NCBI GenBank assembly: GCA_021234155.1
Contig: JAJEKV010000052.1
Location: 8,291,358-8,355,357, forward strand
Length of the DNA stretch: 64,000 nt
From: Isoetes taiwanensis
Lineage: Eukaryota; Streptophyta; Lycopodiopsida; Isoetales; Isoetaceae
Reading direction: 5' to 3'
Of the stretch, positions 22,790 to 33,129 are shown in pieces. Below the pieces are notes generated by a model, which was given only the letters and a program-made list of their open reading frames with translations, was not told where the DNA came from and searched no databases. The translations under genes were made by a program, and so were the position numbers. The stretch's first letter is position 1; the number at the start of each line of letters is the position of its first letter.

Positions 22790-23229
22790 CCTCATATTGC
22801 AGAATTTACTGCCAATAATGATTTAGTTAATAAATCTGCCAACTGCATATTTGAACATATTGAACCTGTATTATATTTCTTTGCACCAAATCTCGAATAA
22901 AATGCATTTCCAGTTCTATATGCTTTGTCCTTTCATGCATTATAGGATTTCTTGTCATGGCAATACAACTAGTACTGTCTAATTGTAGAACTAGAGTTCT
23001 TCTAGAAGTCTTCTGATCCACACAAGTTCTTTAGCAGCTAGTGTAGTTGCTGAATATTCAGCCTCTGCAGAAGATAAAGCAATAGATTTCTGTTTTTTGC
23101 ATTTCCAGGAGATAGGACCACCTCCTAACATAAAAATGAATCCAGATGTGGATTTCCTTTCATCCATATCTCCTGCCCAGTCTGAGTCACTAAAAGATTT
23201 GAGATCAAGATTGTCACTGTTAAATTCAA
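22790..23229 (-). pseudogene. Copia RNase H, C-terminal part
   Basis: Contains SDSDWAGDMDERKSTSGF, SAEAEYSATTLAAKELVW and then, after a frameshift, NPIMHERTKHIELEMHFIRD, which are standard Copia RNase H blocks. It ends with a D-L-L-T-K segment just before the polypurine tract. The N-terminal part is separated by a MITE. Confidence 0.92.
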
Positions 23230-23669
23230 GGGAAAATTCCAAATATACCCCTTAAGTTTACAAATATTCCAAAAATACCCCTAGAAATAGGGTGTTTAGC
23301 TCAAATGGCAATAACTTTTGTGTGATCAATCAACTAAAAAAGTGTCCTTCATAAATCTTATAGATATGAGTGAGCACTATCCAATAGTAGTAGAATCGTC
23401 ACAAACGGAGTTGGAATCTTCAAGTTATAGTATTTTAAGTAAGTGCTATAAAAATGACGTAAAGGAGCATAACTTGTGAATTTCAACTCCGATTTCGATG
23501 AATTTGATGTCGTTCGGAAGATCTTCTCCTGATCTATAATGTTTGTGAAGACAACTTTTGCATTTGAGGAGTAAAAAAAACTTTATTACCTTTTTTCCAA
23601 AACTGCTCTTCATTTCGAGGGTATTTTTGGAATTTTCACAAACTTGAGGGGTATATTTGGAATTTTCCC
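23230..23669. mobile_element. 440-bp Mutator-type MITE
   Basis: Terminal inverted repeats of about 30 bp (GGGAAAATTCCAAATATACC at the left end, its inverse at the right) with further inner complementarity (TTCCAAAAATACCCC). It is flanked by a 9-bp duplication TAAATTCAA at 23221-23229 and 23670-23678, the length expected for Mutator-like elements. It splits the Copia RNase H frame, which rejoins across the duplication. No coding capacity. Confidence 0.9.
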
Positions 23670-24116
23670 TAAATTCAATTCCAAAGTTAGTTGTGCCTCT
23701 AAGATATCTTAGAAGCCTTTTTGCTGATTGACAATGAGTTGGACCTAGATCATTGCAATATCTGCTCAACATATTGACTGCAAAGGCAATATCTGGTCTG
23801 GTGCTATTAGCTAAATATAATAGACAACCAACCAATTCTCGATATGGCACATTTTTCATTTCATTCCTTTCCTTTTCAGATTGGGGGCACATCCTGCTTG
23901 AAAGTTTACTGCCAGGTACCATTGGAGTCTTGACAGCCTTAGAATCTCCCATATTAAATCTCTTTAACACTCCCTCTATGTTTTGCCCTTGAGATAAGGA
24001 TAATATTTTGTTTGCCCTGTCTCGATACACCTCTATACCTAGGAACATTTTGAATCTCTCACTTAGAATATTCTTGCACTTTTGTAAAATCTTATCATTA
24101 TTACTGACCATGATGA
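23670..24116 (-). pseudogene. Copia RT C-terminal and RNase H N-terminal part
   Basis: Frame with FLGIEVYRDRANKILSLSQ, VKTPMVPGSKLS, YRELVGCLLYLANSTRPDIA and LLRYLRGTTNFGIEF, standard blocks between the Copia YVDD motif and RNase H. A short deletion removes residues before FLGIEV. The left neighbour is the MITE and the right neighbour is the TACGTA-rich insertion. Confidence 0.92.
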
Positions 24117-25008
24117 CGTACTTAACGTATTAATACTGTATGCATACCTCTCATTTAAAAAGTACTTTAAATACGTTTTTTGGAATTATAAAATACTTAT
24201 TATATACGTAAAATACGTACTTTACGTATAGTATGTTAAGTACTTCCTGTAATTTTTTAGAACTATGATTTCTTGTATTGCGGTTGAAATAGTTGTAATA
24301 ACAACTAGTACGAAGAACTTCAAGTTTTAAATAATGAACCAGAATATATTACTCTAGAAGATTAAGTATTTCTCAAAGTTTTCAATCCAAAATATGTCTA
24401 TTTAAGAGTTATATATTCTAGTTTGCAATCTACACCCACAGACAAATAAATTTAAGTAATTGTTGCTCATTTGCTGCATCCGAAGCTAACCGCCACGGGC
24501 CTCTGTATTTCTATTCTGGCATGAATGCAAGCTACTGAAGTATTAAGGAGAAGGTCTGCCTCCTGCCATGACAAAAAAAGGAGAAAGGTGGGTTTGTATC
24601 TCCATCTCCATTTCGATTCGGTGGCTAGGGTAAGAAGAAAGAGGGGGAAAACACAAGGTTTTGGGTTTTTATTTGCAAGAAGTTGGTTTTTTTTGTTTTT
24701 TAAAACTATAATTCCATAATTTCCCTAATGTCTAAAGTGTCCTAATGTGTTTTTTACTCCTATTCTATAATATATAATAATGTATTTTTCCTAATCTATA
24801 ATTTTACCAATTCTATTAGTCTAATGTCATTTGGACGCTTTTTTTTTTTAAGTACGTAACATACGTACTGTACGTATTAATACATTAAGTACGATATTAA
24901 TAAAACAAGAGCTCAATTTGACCTGTCAACTTATAGGTATAGTACGTATAGTACTGTGAGGAAGGTACGGGACGTATGTAAACGTAAAGTACGGGTACGT
25001 AAACAACA
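24117..25008. mobile_element. TACGTA-rich insertion in Copia RT
   Basis: About 0.9 kb inserted directly after the YVDDTVL motif. Both ends are packed with TACGTA, ACGTAC and AAGTAC motifs (24117-24240 and 24850-25000). The middle (24240-24850) is AT-rich with no supported gene. Subterminal repeats of this type are typical of non-autonomous hAT-like DNA transposons, but clear terminal repeats and a target duplication are not visible, so the class is uncertain. Confidence 0.6.
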
Positions 25009-25560
25009 CTGTGTCATCAACATATAAAGCAATATAACAGAATTCTTCACCCTGTTTGAATAGATAAATATTTCCATCATTATTTAATTTAACAAATCCT
25101 TGCTCCTTCAAATAAGAGTCCATGCAGAGGTACCATTGTCTTGGGGATTGTTTCAATCCATAGACTGCTCTTTTTAATTTCTATACTTTATCTCTCCCTT
25201 GCTCAAAACCAGGTGGTTGTCTCATATATATATCCTCCTCTAATTTGGCATTTAAAAAAGCTGTAGTGACATCCATATGATGTACCTCTAGATCCTTAGC
25301 ATTAGCCATAGCTAGCAACATCCTAATGCTTGCCATCTTAACTATTGGTGAAAAAGTGTCCTCATAATCTACTCCATATTTCTGTGTGAATCCTTGTGCC
25401 ACTAACCTTGCTTTGTGCTTGATGGATTTATTATCACTTCCTTGCTTGATTTTGAAAATCCACTTGCAGCCAATTATATTTTTCCCTTTTGGAGGATCAA
25501 CTACATCATAGGTGTCTGTACCTTTAAAAGCATTTAATTCATCCTCCGTGGCCTTTTTCC
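25009..25560 (-). pseudogene. Copia reverse transcriptase, N-terminal part
   Basis: Contains AQGFTQKYGVDYEDTFSP, VHHMDVTTAFLNAKLEEDIY, QPPGFEQG, LKQSPRQWY and, at the left edge, ALYVDDTVL, the Copia catalytic motif. It has stops and frameshifts, and is interrupted by the TACGTA-rich element straight after YVDD. Confidence 0.93.
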
Positions 25561-25561
25561 A

Positions 25562-26955
25562 CTAAAATTTATCTCCACTATTAAGTGCTTCCTCAACAGT
25601 CTTGGGTGCTTCTACATCTAGCAAAGCTAGTATTTCTACTAAATTTAACTCATTAAGTTCTTGTCTAATTCTTTTGCTTTTCCCTGATGAATCTCTACCA
25701 AAAAATTCAGTATTTACCTTGGCTTCTTCTTGTAAAATCTGAGTTTGAGTCCTCCTTGGCCTTTTTTGAATCCCTTCTTCTTCTGTTTTGTTATTGTCTG
25801 CCTCATTTTCTTCTTCTGCTATCATATTATCAGCATCATTAATGATCACTGGTTCCAGATCTCTTTGAACCTGCATATTGATAGGGTTAGTATTGGTTTC
25901 ATCATGATCATCATCACTTGTGTACTCATTATCTATATTCTTTAGATCATCATCACTTGTGTACTCATTATCTATATTCTTTAGTTCTTGCACCAATTCC
26001 TTTGCTTTAACCATATCATGTTTAAATCTGTTGTCCTTATAATACTGTTGTTCATCAAAAGTGACATCCTTGCTTATCACAACTTTTCTTTTCTCTGGAT
26101 CATACATTCTATAGGCTTTGGACTGATTGTCATACCCTACCAGATAAGTGATTCTGGCTCTATCATCGAGCTTCAACCTTTTCTCCTTTGGAACATGTAC
26201 ATAGCCTAAGCACCCATAGGTCTTAAAATTTTCATAACATGGTCTTGTACCAGACCATAGTAGCTCTGGTATTGAACCATTAATGCTTGTTAATGGCATG
26301 TTATTTTGTATTTCTACAACAGTTTTTGCTGCCTCTTCCCAAAGAAAGTTTGGTAGCCCTTCATGCTTAATCATAGCCCTAACAGCATTTAATATAGTCC
26401 TATTCTTCCTTTCTGCAACCCGTTTTGCTGGGGAGAATGGCTACAAGTTAATTGTCTCTGAATTCCCTTTTCTTTGCAATATCTTTTAAACTCAGTGGAT
26501 AAATATTCTCCTCCTCTGTCTGAGCGTATCTTTTTTATTTTCCTGCCTGTTTCAAGTTCTACTTCAGCAGCAAATGCTTTAAATGCCTCAAAAGCCTCAT
26601 CCTTGGTTCTTAAACAAGTGATTTTTGCTTTCCTACTAAAGTCATCAATGAATGTCATAAAGTATTTTTTTCCTCCAATGCTTCTTACATTCAATGGGCC
26701 ACATAGATCTGTGTGTATAATATCCAGCACTCTATTAGCTCTCTTGTAGAATTTTTTGAATGGCAACCTAGTATGCTTTCCAAGCATGCAACCATAACAA
26801 ATATTCTTCCCAGCAGTTATCTCACTGAATTTAATTAAACCCTGTTTGATCATGAGTTCCACATTTTTGTTACTGGTATGGCACAATCTTTCATGCGAAG
26901 TATTAATATCTGGAGCAATAATGGCATTAATAGCTGGCAAACAGTTATTGTCTAA
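25562..26955 (-). pseudogene. Copia integrase
   Basis: GAG-pre-integrase zinc region with RLCHTSN and CYGCMLGKHTR. The core has HTDLCGPL, FIDDFSRK, IRSDRGGEYLSTEF and HSPQQNG, giving the D,D(35)E residues, with a frameshift right after QQNG. The C-terminal part (25562-26374) has LPNFLWEEAAKTVV and GCLGYVHVPKEKRLKLD. A 36-bp acidic segment is tandemly duplicated at 25914-25984. Confidence 0.93.
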
Positions 26956-27002
26956 GCCAAAAAGATTCCAAACTCTTTTGCCAAAAAACTTGATTTCATT
27001 AT

Positions 27003-27401
27003 TTAGAAGGATAGTACATTGTTGTTGAATACAACAGTATATCCCATATCAACCAATTGACTAACAGAAATTAAATTTCTGACTAATGATGGCACACAAA
27101 GCACATCCTTTAAAACTACTGCATTCCCTTGTAAATCAAATAATTCTAGAACACCAGCACATTGAACTTTTTGCATCTCCCCATTTCCAAGCTTGACATA
27201 TCCTGTCCTGCCTTGATTTTCTTCTTTAAGCATCTTGCTTGAGCTTGTCACTGTTTTTTCTGCTCCACTATCTAGGATCAACATGTCATTCTCAATGTCA
27301 GTCCTTTTGTTTTCAGAAATGACAGAAATTGTAATGTTACTTACCTCTGCTTCCTCGTCCTCTTCACTTATGCCTTCCTCACTTTCTTGTGTGAAATTCA
27401 C
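27003..27401 (-). pseudogene. Copia protease
   Basis: Aspartic protease with the active-site segment MLILDSGAEKTVTS (normally D-S-G-A). It is followed by VKLGNGEMQKVQ, VLKDVLCVPSLVRNLISVSQ and a Y-T-V-V-F segment, the usual Copia order before integrase. Confidence 0.9.
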
Positions 27402-27434
27402 AGCAGCGTTTGTTTTGCTTTTCCCTTGACCTTT

Positions 27435-27740
27435 TTATGAACTATTAGTTCTGCTGGATTTTCCTCTCTCTGCTTTGCTACTAGAGTATCTATTTGCAAA
27501 ACGGCCTTTTCCACCACAATTATAGCATTCTACTTCCTTTAGCTTAGGACAATCAGACTTTAAATGATCAAATGCCTTGCAATGATAACATGGACCAACC
27601 TGTCTTTTTTCTTTTGCATCCCTTGAATTCTTTGCTTTGAATTTGGTTTTTCCAGTGTATAATACCTCAACATTTTTCTCAAAATCTTCAAATAGTACCT
27701 TGGTCTGCTCAAACTCAGTCCTTATCATTTCTTCAACAGT
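27435..27740 (-). pseudogene. Copia gag C-terminal part, zinc knuckles
   Basis: Contains CYHCKAFDHLKSDC, a perfect C-x2-C-x4-H-x4-C knuckle. A second knuckle (CYNCGGKGRFANRY) has lost its His and last Cys. It is separated from the rest of gag by a LINE 3' end. Confidence 0.9.
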
Positions 27741-28074
27741 TTTTTTTTTTTTTTTGAAGGCAAGATTTTTATGTTTTTATTAATAATATAATATGTAAAT
27801 ACATTTATTTCTGGCTCCATAGTAGCCTGATAGCCTAAACATTTCAGCACAATCCACCCAGGTACATCTGTCAGACTGATCCTAATATACCTGAAGATGA
27901 GACCCCTTTAAGATCCGCCACATTTTCCCTATTTTTTGCCACATTCCTGATCAAGGTAGCCAGTTGCTTGTTCCCTTCTACTGTTCTTGCCACATGTAAA
28001 AGCTTTTGCTGCTCTGTGATAATTACTCCAGCCCCTTCAAGGTCTGCAACTATATTATCAAACCTTGAAAAAAA
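27741..28074 (-). mobile_element. LINE 3' end inserted in Copia gag
   Basis: A T17 run on the plus strand (poly(A) on the minus strand) directly precedes GAAGGC and a 3' UTR. It resembles the end of the L1 at 6932-6990 (CCTTCA before the A run, and AATACAAATACT compared with AATAAAAACATA). The insertion breaks gag between its N-terminal region and the zinc knuckles. The 5' junction is unclear and part of 27900-28074 may still be gag. No target duplication is seen. Confidence 0.6.
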
Positions 28075-28524
28075 CTATGTGAGATCATCTTCCTCTTTAA
28101 GTCTAAGTTTCCTAAGCTCTTTATCCAAGATATCAATTTGAGATGATGATTTTTCTTCATAATATTGAAGTAAATACCTCCAAATTTCACTTGGTGATTT
28201 GTCTCTAATCTTTAGCAAAATACATGCACCAACCTTGCTAGTTAAAATAGCATATGCCTCCTTGACCTTTGCTGAACTTACAGTCACACTTTCTGCTGCT
28301 ACCATGTCAGAAGAGCTGCTTTCTCTTCTGTCTGCAGCCACACTAGATGAGGTACTGCTTCTGCCTGCCACAACACTAGTTGAACCATTAGATTCTGAAA
28401 CCAATTCCCACAAATCCTCATTCTCTAAAACATTTTTAATCTGCTCCTTCCATATTTGGAATCCAGGACCTCCTTCATAGATTTTAATCCCATTGAGTAA
28501 AGATGCTTCAAATCTGCTAGACAT
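28075..28524 (-). pseudogene. Copia gag, N-terminal part
   Basis: Starts at an ATG 13 bp after the primer binding site. GPGFQIWKEQIKNVLENEDLW matches the start of the Copia gag (DUF4219/UBN2) fold. IWRYLLQYYEEKSSSQIDIL and LRKLRLKEEDDLT follow. A Ser-rich internal stretch (SSSVAADRRESSSSD) is unusual. A stop comes after DDLT. Confidence 0.9.
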
Positions 28525-28536
28525 TATAACCTGGAT

Positions 28537-28548
28537 GCTCTGATACCA
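28537..28548 (-). other. Copia primer binding site
   Basis: The minus strand reads TGGTATCAGAGC, complementary to the 3' end of initiator Met tRNA, one base after the LTR end. This is the standard Copia minus-strand primer. Confidence 0.92.
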
Positions 28549-28549
28549 C

Positions 28550-29201
28550 TGTTATAATTTGAACAAGTTATCTAGCAGAATTATCCTACAATGATTTAAT
28601 TATAGCACAATTCCAGTTATCAAGCATAATTACAATATATCTTCATATATTGCATAATACAAAAGAACCATGCATTATAGTTATTGTAGCAATAGAAAAT
28701 AACACTGTAGCAATGTATTAGCAATGGAATTTAGATCTCGAAATACCGACAACCCAGGCATTCATCCAATGATGAATCCGCATAGAAACATCTGTATATT
28801 CCTCTTCTGATCACTGCTTCTATTTATTTTGGTTTAGGCAGCATTGATTCACAGAGAATCGGCCCCTACTTTGCTGTCGACGGTTATGGAGCTACTATTT
28901 AAGCTTGAATCCAATTTTGCCTCCATTCGACCTTTAAAATAATTCAACCTTTAATATATTAAGTTTAACCTTTACCTTCATAGGTTAAACCAACCGTAGC
29001 AATTTCGTTTTTCATATTTAGGTTAAACCATCACCCAGCTTAGTTAGGTTCAACTTGAGTCCCTGAACCATATGAAGCACTGTGCATTTTCATAATACAA
29101 CCTTAGTTATCACATGGATCAATTGGCCTTCACACAACAAAACTCAGTTATTACATGAATCAACTGAGATACACTTATTATAATATGACCATAATCTTTC
29201 A
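28550..29201 (-). repeat. Copia 5' LTR (652 bp)
   Basis: Intact LTR with TG and CA ends. It preserves the empty sites of the Helitron (28635|28636) and of the palindromic element (ATAAT at 29092-29096), which the 3' LTR has lost. It is flanked on the right by TTGAT (29202-29206). Confidence 0.92.
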
Positions 29202-29206
29202 TTGAT

Positions 29207-30160
29207 TCCAAGATATCTTGCAGTGAATCTGAATCTTGCATCTTGCAAAGAGCATGCCTTAAAAGAATAAAATATAATAAAGGGGAACACAAAATCAAAT
29301 GCAAGAATGGCACATAAATGATGCATAGTTATTCAATTGAGCCCAGCACATCTCATCCCAATGTTGCTGATTCTAGTCACTTAAGTGATGCTCGTAAGAG
29401 AGTTAAAACGAAAAAAGAAGAAAAAAATGAGAGAGAAAAGAAATTACCTGCGGAAGCAATATCAAAAGGAAGTTATAAAACATTATTGGAGAGTTAGAAA
29501 GTAATGAGCATTGCAAACGAAATCATTTAGGGTTTTTGCCATATTGGGCACCCAAAAAGCACAGATATTGGGCCTATTCTCTTAACATGGAAGCAAGGAA
29601 TGTTTCATCCGTGTCAGGTGTCGCCTTTTGGGCGGTCGAAATCAGAACCGAAATAAGAAGTTAGATAAAAAAAGCAGAACTTAACGCAGAACGCTATTTC
29701 AATGTCAACAAAAATCCAATACATATTTCTAGAAAAGAATCTTGTACATGTGGCGTGACGTCATTGGCTAAGAAAGCAGAATGCAACCTACCTTGCTTTT
29801 ACCATATACTGGAAAGGCAATCTACATGTCTTTCTTGTAACGTGAAGACAGCAAAGAAGCATTCTGCAGCAAGTAGAAACTCCAGAATGCTTGGTAAATT
29901 CTTGGAATGCTTGGTAAAAATGCCGAAATGATGGGTAAATCTTGAGGATGTTTGGTAGAAATGCCGGAACAACCGGCCTTGCAGTTCGTCGCAGAACAAA
30001 AATTTTCTAGTAACATTCTTGGATTTTTAAGCTGCCACATGGCGCGGCTCTATTGGAGGAGAAGGCAGAATACTTAACTGTCTTTTATGTTATCGGCACG
30101 TACATATAAAGTATAGCTCACATGAGTAAAGTAAAACAAGGAGAATTTAGTCTATTAGTT
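29207..30160. other. Intergenic, downstream of LFY
   Basis: No gene recognised. The part at 29860-30060 resembles 18800-19040 inside the Helitron (see findings). Confidence 0.5.
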
Positions 30161-30204
30161 CGGGGCCAATCCGTGGACAATAAAAATATATTCTGCTATT
30201 CTTC

Positions 30205-30268
30205 TTGTTTGGGTCCCATAGGCCAATTAGTCTCTGTGAACGATAAAAATATATTCTATTCTATTCGT
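30205..30268 (+). repeat. (TATTC)n element 3' end, copy 3
   Basis: Starts TTGTTTGGGTCCCATAGGCC, followed by GTCTCTGTGAACGATAAAAA and TATTCTATTCTATTC. It matches the 3' block of the elements at 1977 and 5460. A similar broken block just upstream (GGCCAATCCGTGGACAATAA) suggests two stacked truncated copies. Confidence 0.7.
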
Positions 30269-30871
30269 AAAATTTTGTATTAATGATTTTTGTTATATTT
30301 ATATGACCCTCTAAATGAAATGATGAATGGCCTCTCCACAACATTGTCTTAGTAGAGCAACCAGGAAGGTATGATGTTCCGTTATTTCAGTTGAAGTTTT
30401 TACCGGTCTTTCTTATCACCAGCATTCACATGTTCAACCAAAGGCTTTTCATTGATATAAAGATAGATTGTTCCTCCATTTTCTCTTTTATATTTCCGTT
30501 TCTGCTCTGTTTATGAAAAAAAATCTCTCATGTAAACGTGAAGAACTTTAAAGTTTGGCTGTCTCTTTCCAGTATCTGGTTGACCATGGATAGTCATTAC
30601 CTTAAGCATACTGTACAATCAACTAACAAAATCAAAGATCATGGTATAGCATTCCTGGCAATAAACAATAAGAAAAGACATCTGATGGTATGCTGGATTT
30701 AAAAAAATGTAGCCATTCTGCTTTTTGCAAAGACATAGGCAATAGATCCAACAGTTTAAAGCCCCTGAGATAGCATAGATATATCTTTACCATTTCCAAT
30801 AGGCAAAGCTGTTTAAATCTTAATGGAAGTAAAAGTCCCTCAGATATGATATATTAAAGATTGAAGTTAAA

Positions 30872-31195
30872 TTAGCTGCACTCTTTACCCTTTTCAATAT
30901 GGCAAAGCTGTCTAAGTCTTGTTGGAACGTACCAGATGCGCAGACGATCATTCCTGTTGAACACACCCTCTATATCCCAGTGATTCTCCCTTGCCATTTC
31001 CACCAAAGGATAATAACATGCTTGCCTCCAGGCCCCCACACTCTCTCCTCTATTTTTGAACAGCTTCCTGAGATGATTAGAGTGCTCAATGCTTAAACAA
31101 TGAAGTGCATAGCAGTGCACATAGTGTCTCATTTTAGGTTTGTTGATATAACTAGCACCCACATGCTTTGCATGACGAAAGACCTGATTTGTAAC
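30872..31195 (-). CDS. LFY: LFY exon 3
   Basis: The acceptor is TTTGACAG|GTTACA. The exon begins [10 protein letters not shown] and includes [19 protein letters not shown] and [10 protein letters not shown], the helix-turn-helix core. The stop TAA is at 30872-30874. Confidence 0.95.
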   Translation of the reverse strand, partial: VTNQVFRHAKHVGASYINKPKMRHYVHCYALHCLSIEHSNHLRKLFKNRGESVGAWRQACYYPLVEMARENHWDIEGVFNRNDRLRIWYVPTRLRQLCHIEKGKECS

Positions 31196-33124
31196 CTGTC
31201 AAATGATAAGAAGAAGAGAATAACATAAATCAATCTGGAACACGTTAACTGTGAATAAATTCGAGATGTTATGCTGAATCAGTATCCAGTACGAAAATGC
31301 CATAAAAGCCATAAAAATCCATACTGGAAATTGAAAAAAGCCGGTAAAGTAAGAAGATGAAATTTTGATGCCATATGTGATACTGAAAAACTGTTTTTGC
31401 ATGGCAACAGACATGAAACTGGAACTAGCAGCCACGCTGGGATGATGCTTTGAAGAGCCTTAATCATGTAAAAGAAAGTCTGCAATATGTATAAATGAGA
31501 TGGCCTTTTCGTCTTCAATGTATGCATCTCATATTTTTCAACACACTTGATGCATATTCTTAATAAGATATGGATAAAAACAAGAAGCTAACAAACCCAA
31601 TAAATGTACAGTAGCGCACATAATGTACAATCATTAGAAAAATCCTCATTCCTCTGCTTCAGAAGCCAATTTTTGAATAGCATTAAAACTGCTTTGAGAA
31701 AAATTGGATAGGAACACCCATAGTTCGGGTTCTGCTCATGAATGGCAAAACTTAACATACTTCATGCATAAGTTTATGCATGACCTTGTCCTACAAATAG
31801 CATCATAAATCTTGATATAATGCCCTAGAAAAATAATCTGTAGGTGCCATATTGTCTGTTCAATGTAGTCTCAACTGGCAGGTCATCAAATAAGTGTTCG
31901 TGACAATGCAAAGCAGGATACTAAAGTTATGCTTTACACAAGGTGAAGGTAAGTTGGTATTTTACAGGCAGCCTGTGGGATGTGAAATATCATGCTAGCA
32001 TTGTAGTAAAACCGAAAAACATAATTTTCTGGAATTTTAAACACATAAGGGTTAAAGATCAAGTGCTTATAAAGGACGCAAGAAATCTTATAAGAACTTC
32101 ACAATTAGCTGATACAATGTTATTACCTTTGTTGGGTACTTTTCGCCTCTCTCTTTACAGATCTGCTGAACCTCCTCCAAAAACCTTCCACACTGCTCAT
32201 AAAGGTGGAAAAGATAATCTAAACCGTTCTTCTTTCCTCTCGCAAGCTCTCCAGGTTCTGTGACAATGAAAGGATGCTCCCTTTGTCTGTCTTCTCCATC
32301 ATCTCCAAGTTCTCTATTGCGCTTTCGCCGTTGCTTCTTCTTGCCATGCCTCTTTCCATCATCATCACTACTTGTCTCTGGAACAGAGATCACTGCAGAT
32401 GTCCCTGTATTTGCTCCTTGTATTATAAGCAGAGGATCTCTGCCATTCATATCCCCTGGGACCATATTCTCAGGAGGCATTATTTGGTGGTCACTTGTCT
32501 CCAAAGCTCCTGTAAATAACAAGGAAAAACAGACATAGTACTCAGTATTTCTCCTTACATCTATCTTATTTTATGTAAAGGCATTCACATAATACGGACA
32601 TATCTGGACATTCAAACAACGCATCAGATGTCTATTATATATCTTATCATTTGCAACATATGGTCGTGCTTGCAGTAAGAAAATGTTTTTCAAGATCAGT
32701 ATGAAAAACCTTCTTTTGAAGTTTCTGTACTGGATTCAGGTCCCTTGCCTCGTTTTGTAATTCTAGATCTTTGCCTTTCCGTCTCATCCTCCAAATGTTT
32801 CTTCTGTGTCCTTATAGCAGTCTTGATACCATATTTTTCACCAACAAGGAGCTCAATGTGGCAAGAATCCCTCATAACTTTCATCAGTTCTTCTATCTCT
32901 GAATCTGTCATGTTGATCAGGGTACTAACAGTAAAGCCAAGCTCTGCAACCTTTGCTATTGTGCAGAGCCTAACACCATAGTCCTTAAATAAATCCTCCA
33001 GGCTTTGAAGGTTCTGGCGATCCGGCTGCTGGAAACTAAGCTCAAAAACTCGAGGATCTCTCTGTTGAAGAGGTATTCTGGGCTCCCATTTGAAAAGGGT
33101 GCCCAAAAATCTATCAGGATCCAT
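30872..33124 (-). CDS. LFY: LEAFY/FLORICAULA transcription factor
   Basis: Three exons (33124-32710, 32509-32127, 31195-30872) join in phase to 373 residues. The N-terminal SAM-like oligomerisation domain is at about residues 40-110 ([38 protein letters not shown]). A basic, Lys-rich linker ([10 protein letters not shown]) follows. The DNA-binding domain starts at [20 protein letters not shown] and continues to [11 protein letters not shown]. Residues matching Arabidopsis His312, Arg345 and His387 are His290, Arg323 and His365, the class I set. The C-terminus is short (IEKGKECS). Introns are 200 bp and 931 bp, at positions expected for LFY, with GT/AG ends. LFY activates floral identity genes in flowering plants; in ferns it supports apical cell divisions and shoot development. 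It appears intact. Confidence 0.96.
32127..32509 (-). CDS. LFY: LFY exon 2
   Basis: The acceptor is TTTACAG|GAGC and the donor ACAAAG|GTAATA. It encodes the variable acidic/basic linker and the first half of the DNA-binding domain up to GEKYPTK, the conserved LFY intron-2 position. Confidence 0.94.
32710..33124 (-). CDS. LFY: LFY exon 1
   Basis: Starts [16 protein letters not shown], the expected LFY N-terminus, and carries the SAM-like domain. It ends in phase 1 at GAAG|GTTTTT. Confidence 0.94.
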
Positions 33125-33129
33125 GAAAA

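Larger units (their letters stand above)
5810..29201 (-). mobile_element. Nested Copia retrotransposon
   Basis: One Ty1/Copia element, transcribed on the minus strand, spread over 23.4 kb by later insertions. The 5' LTR is 28550-29201. The 3' LTR is in three pieces (5810-5892, 21163-21609, 22646-22750), whose summed length of 635 bp equals the 652-bp 5' LTR minus two small deletions (3 bp and 14 bp). The primer binding site for initiator Met tRNA (TGGTATCAGAGC on the minus strand) is at 28537-28548. The polypurine tract (GAAGGGAGAG) is at about 22751-22760. TTGAT duplications flank the whole. Gag, protease, integrase, RT and RNase H follow in Copia order. Each reading frame is damaged. Confidence 0.92.

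Noticed and set aside
24525-24719. 64-aa ORF in the TACGTA-rich element
   Set aside because: Short, low-complexity Arg/Phe-rich, no motif.
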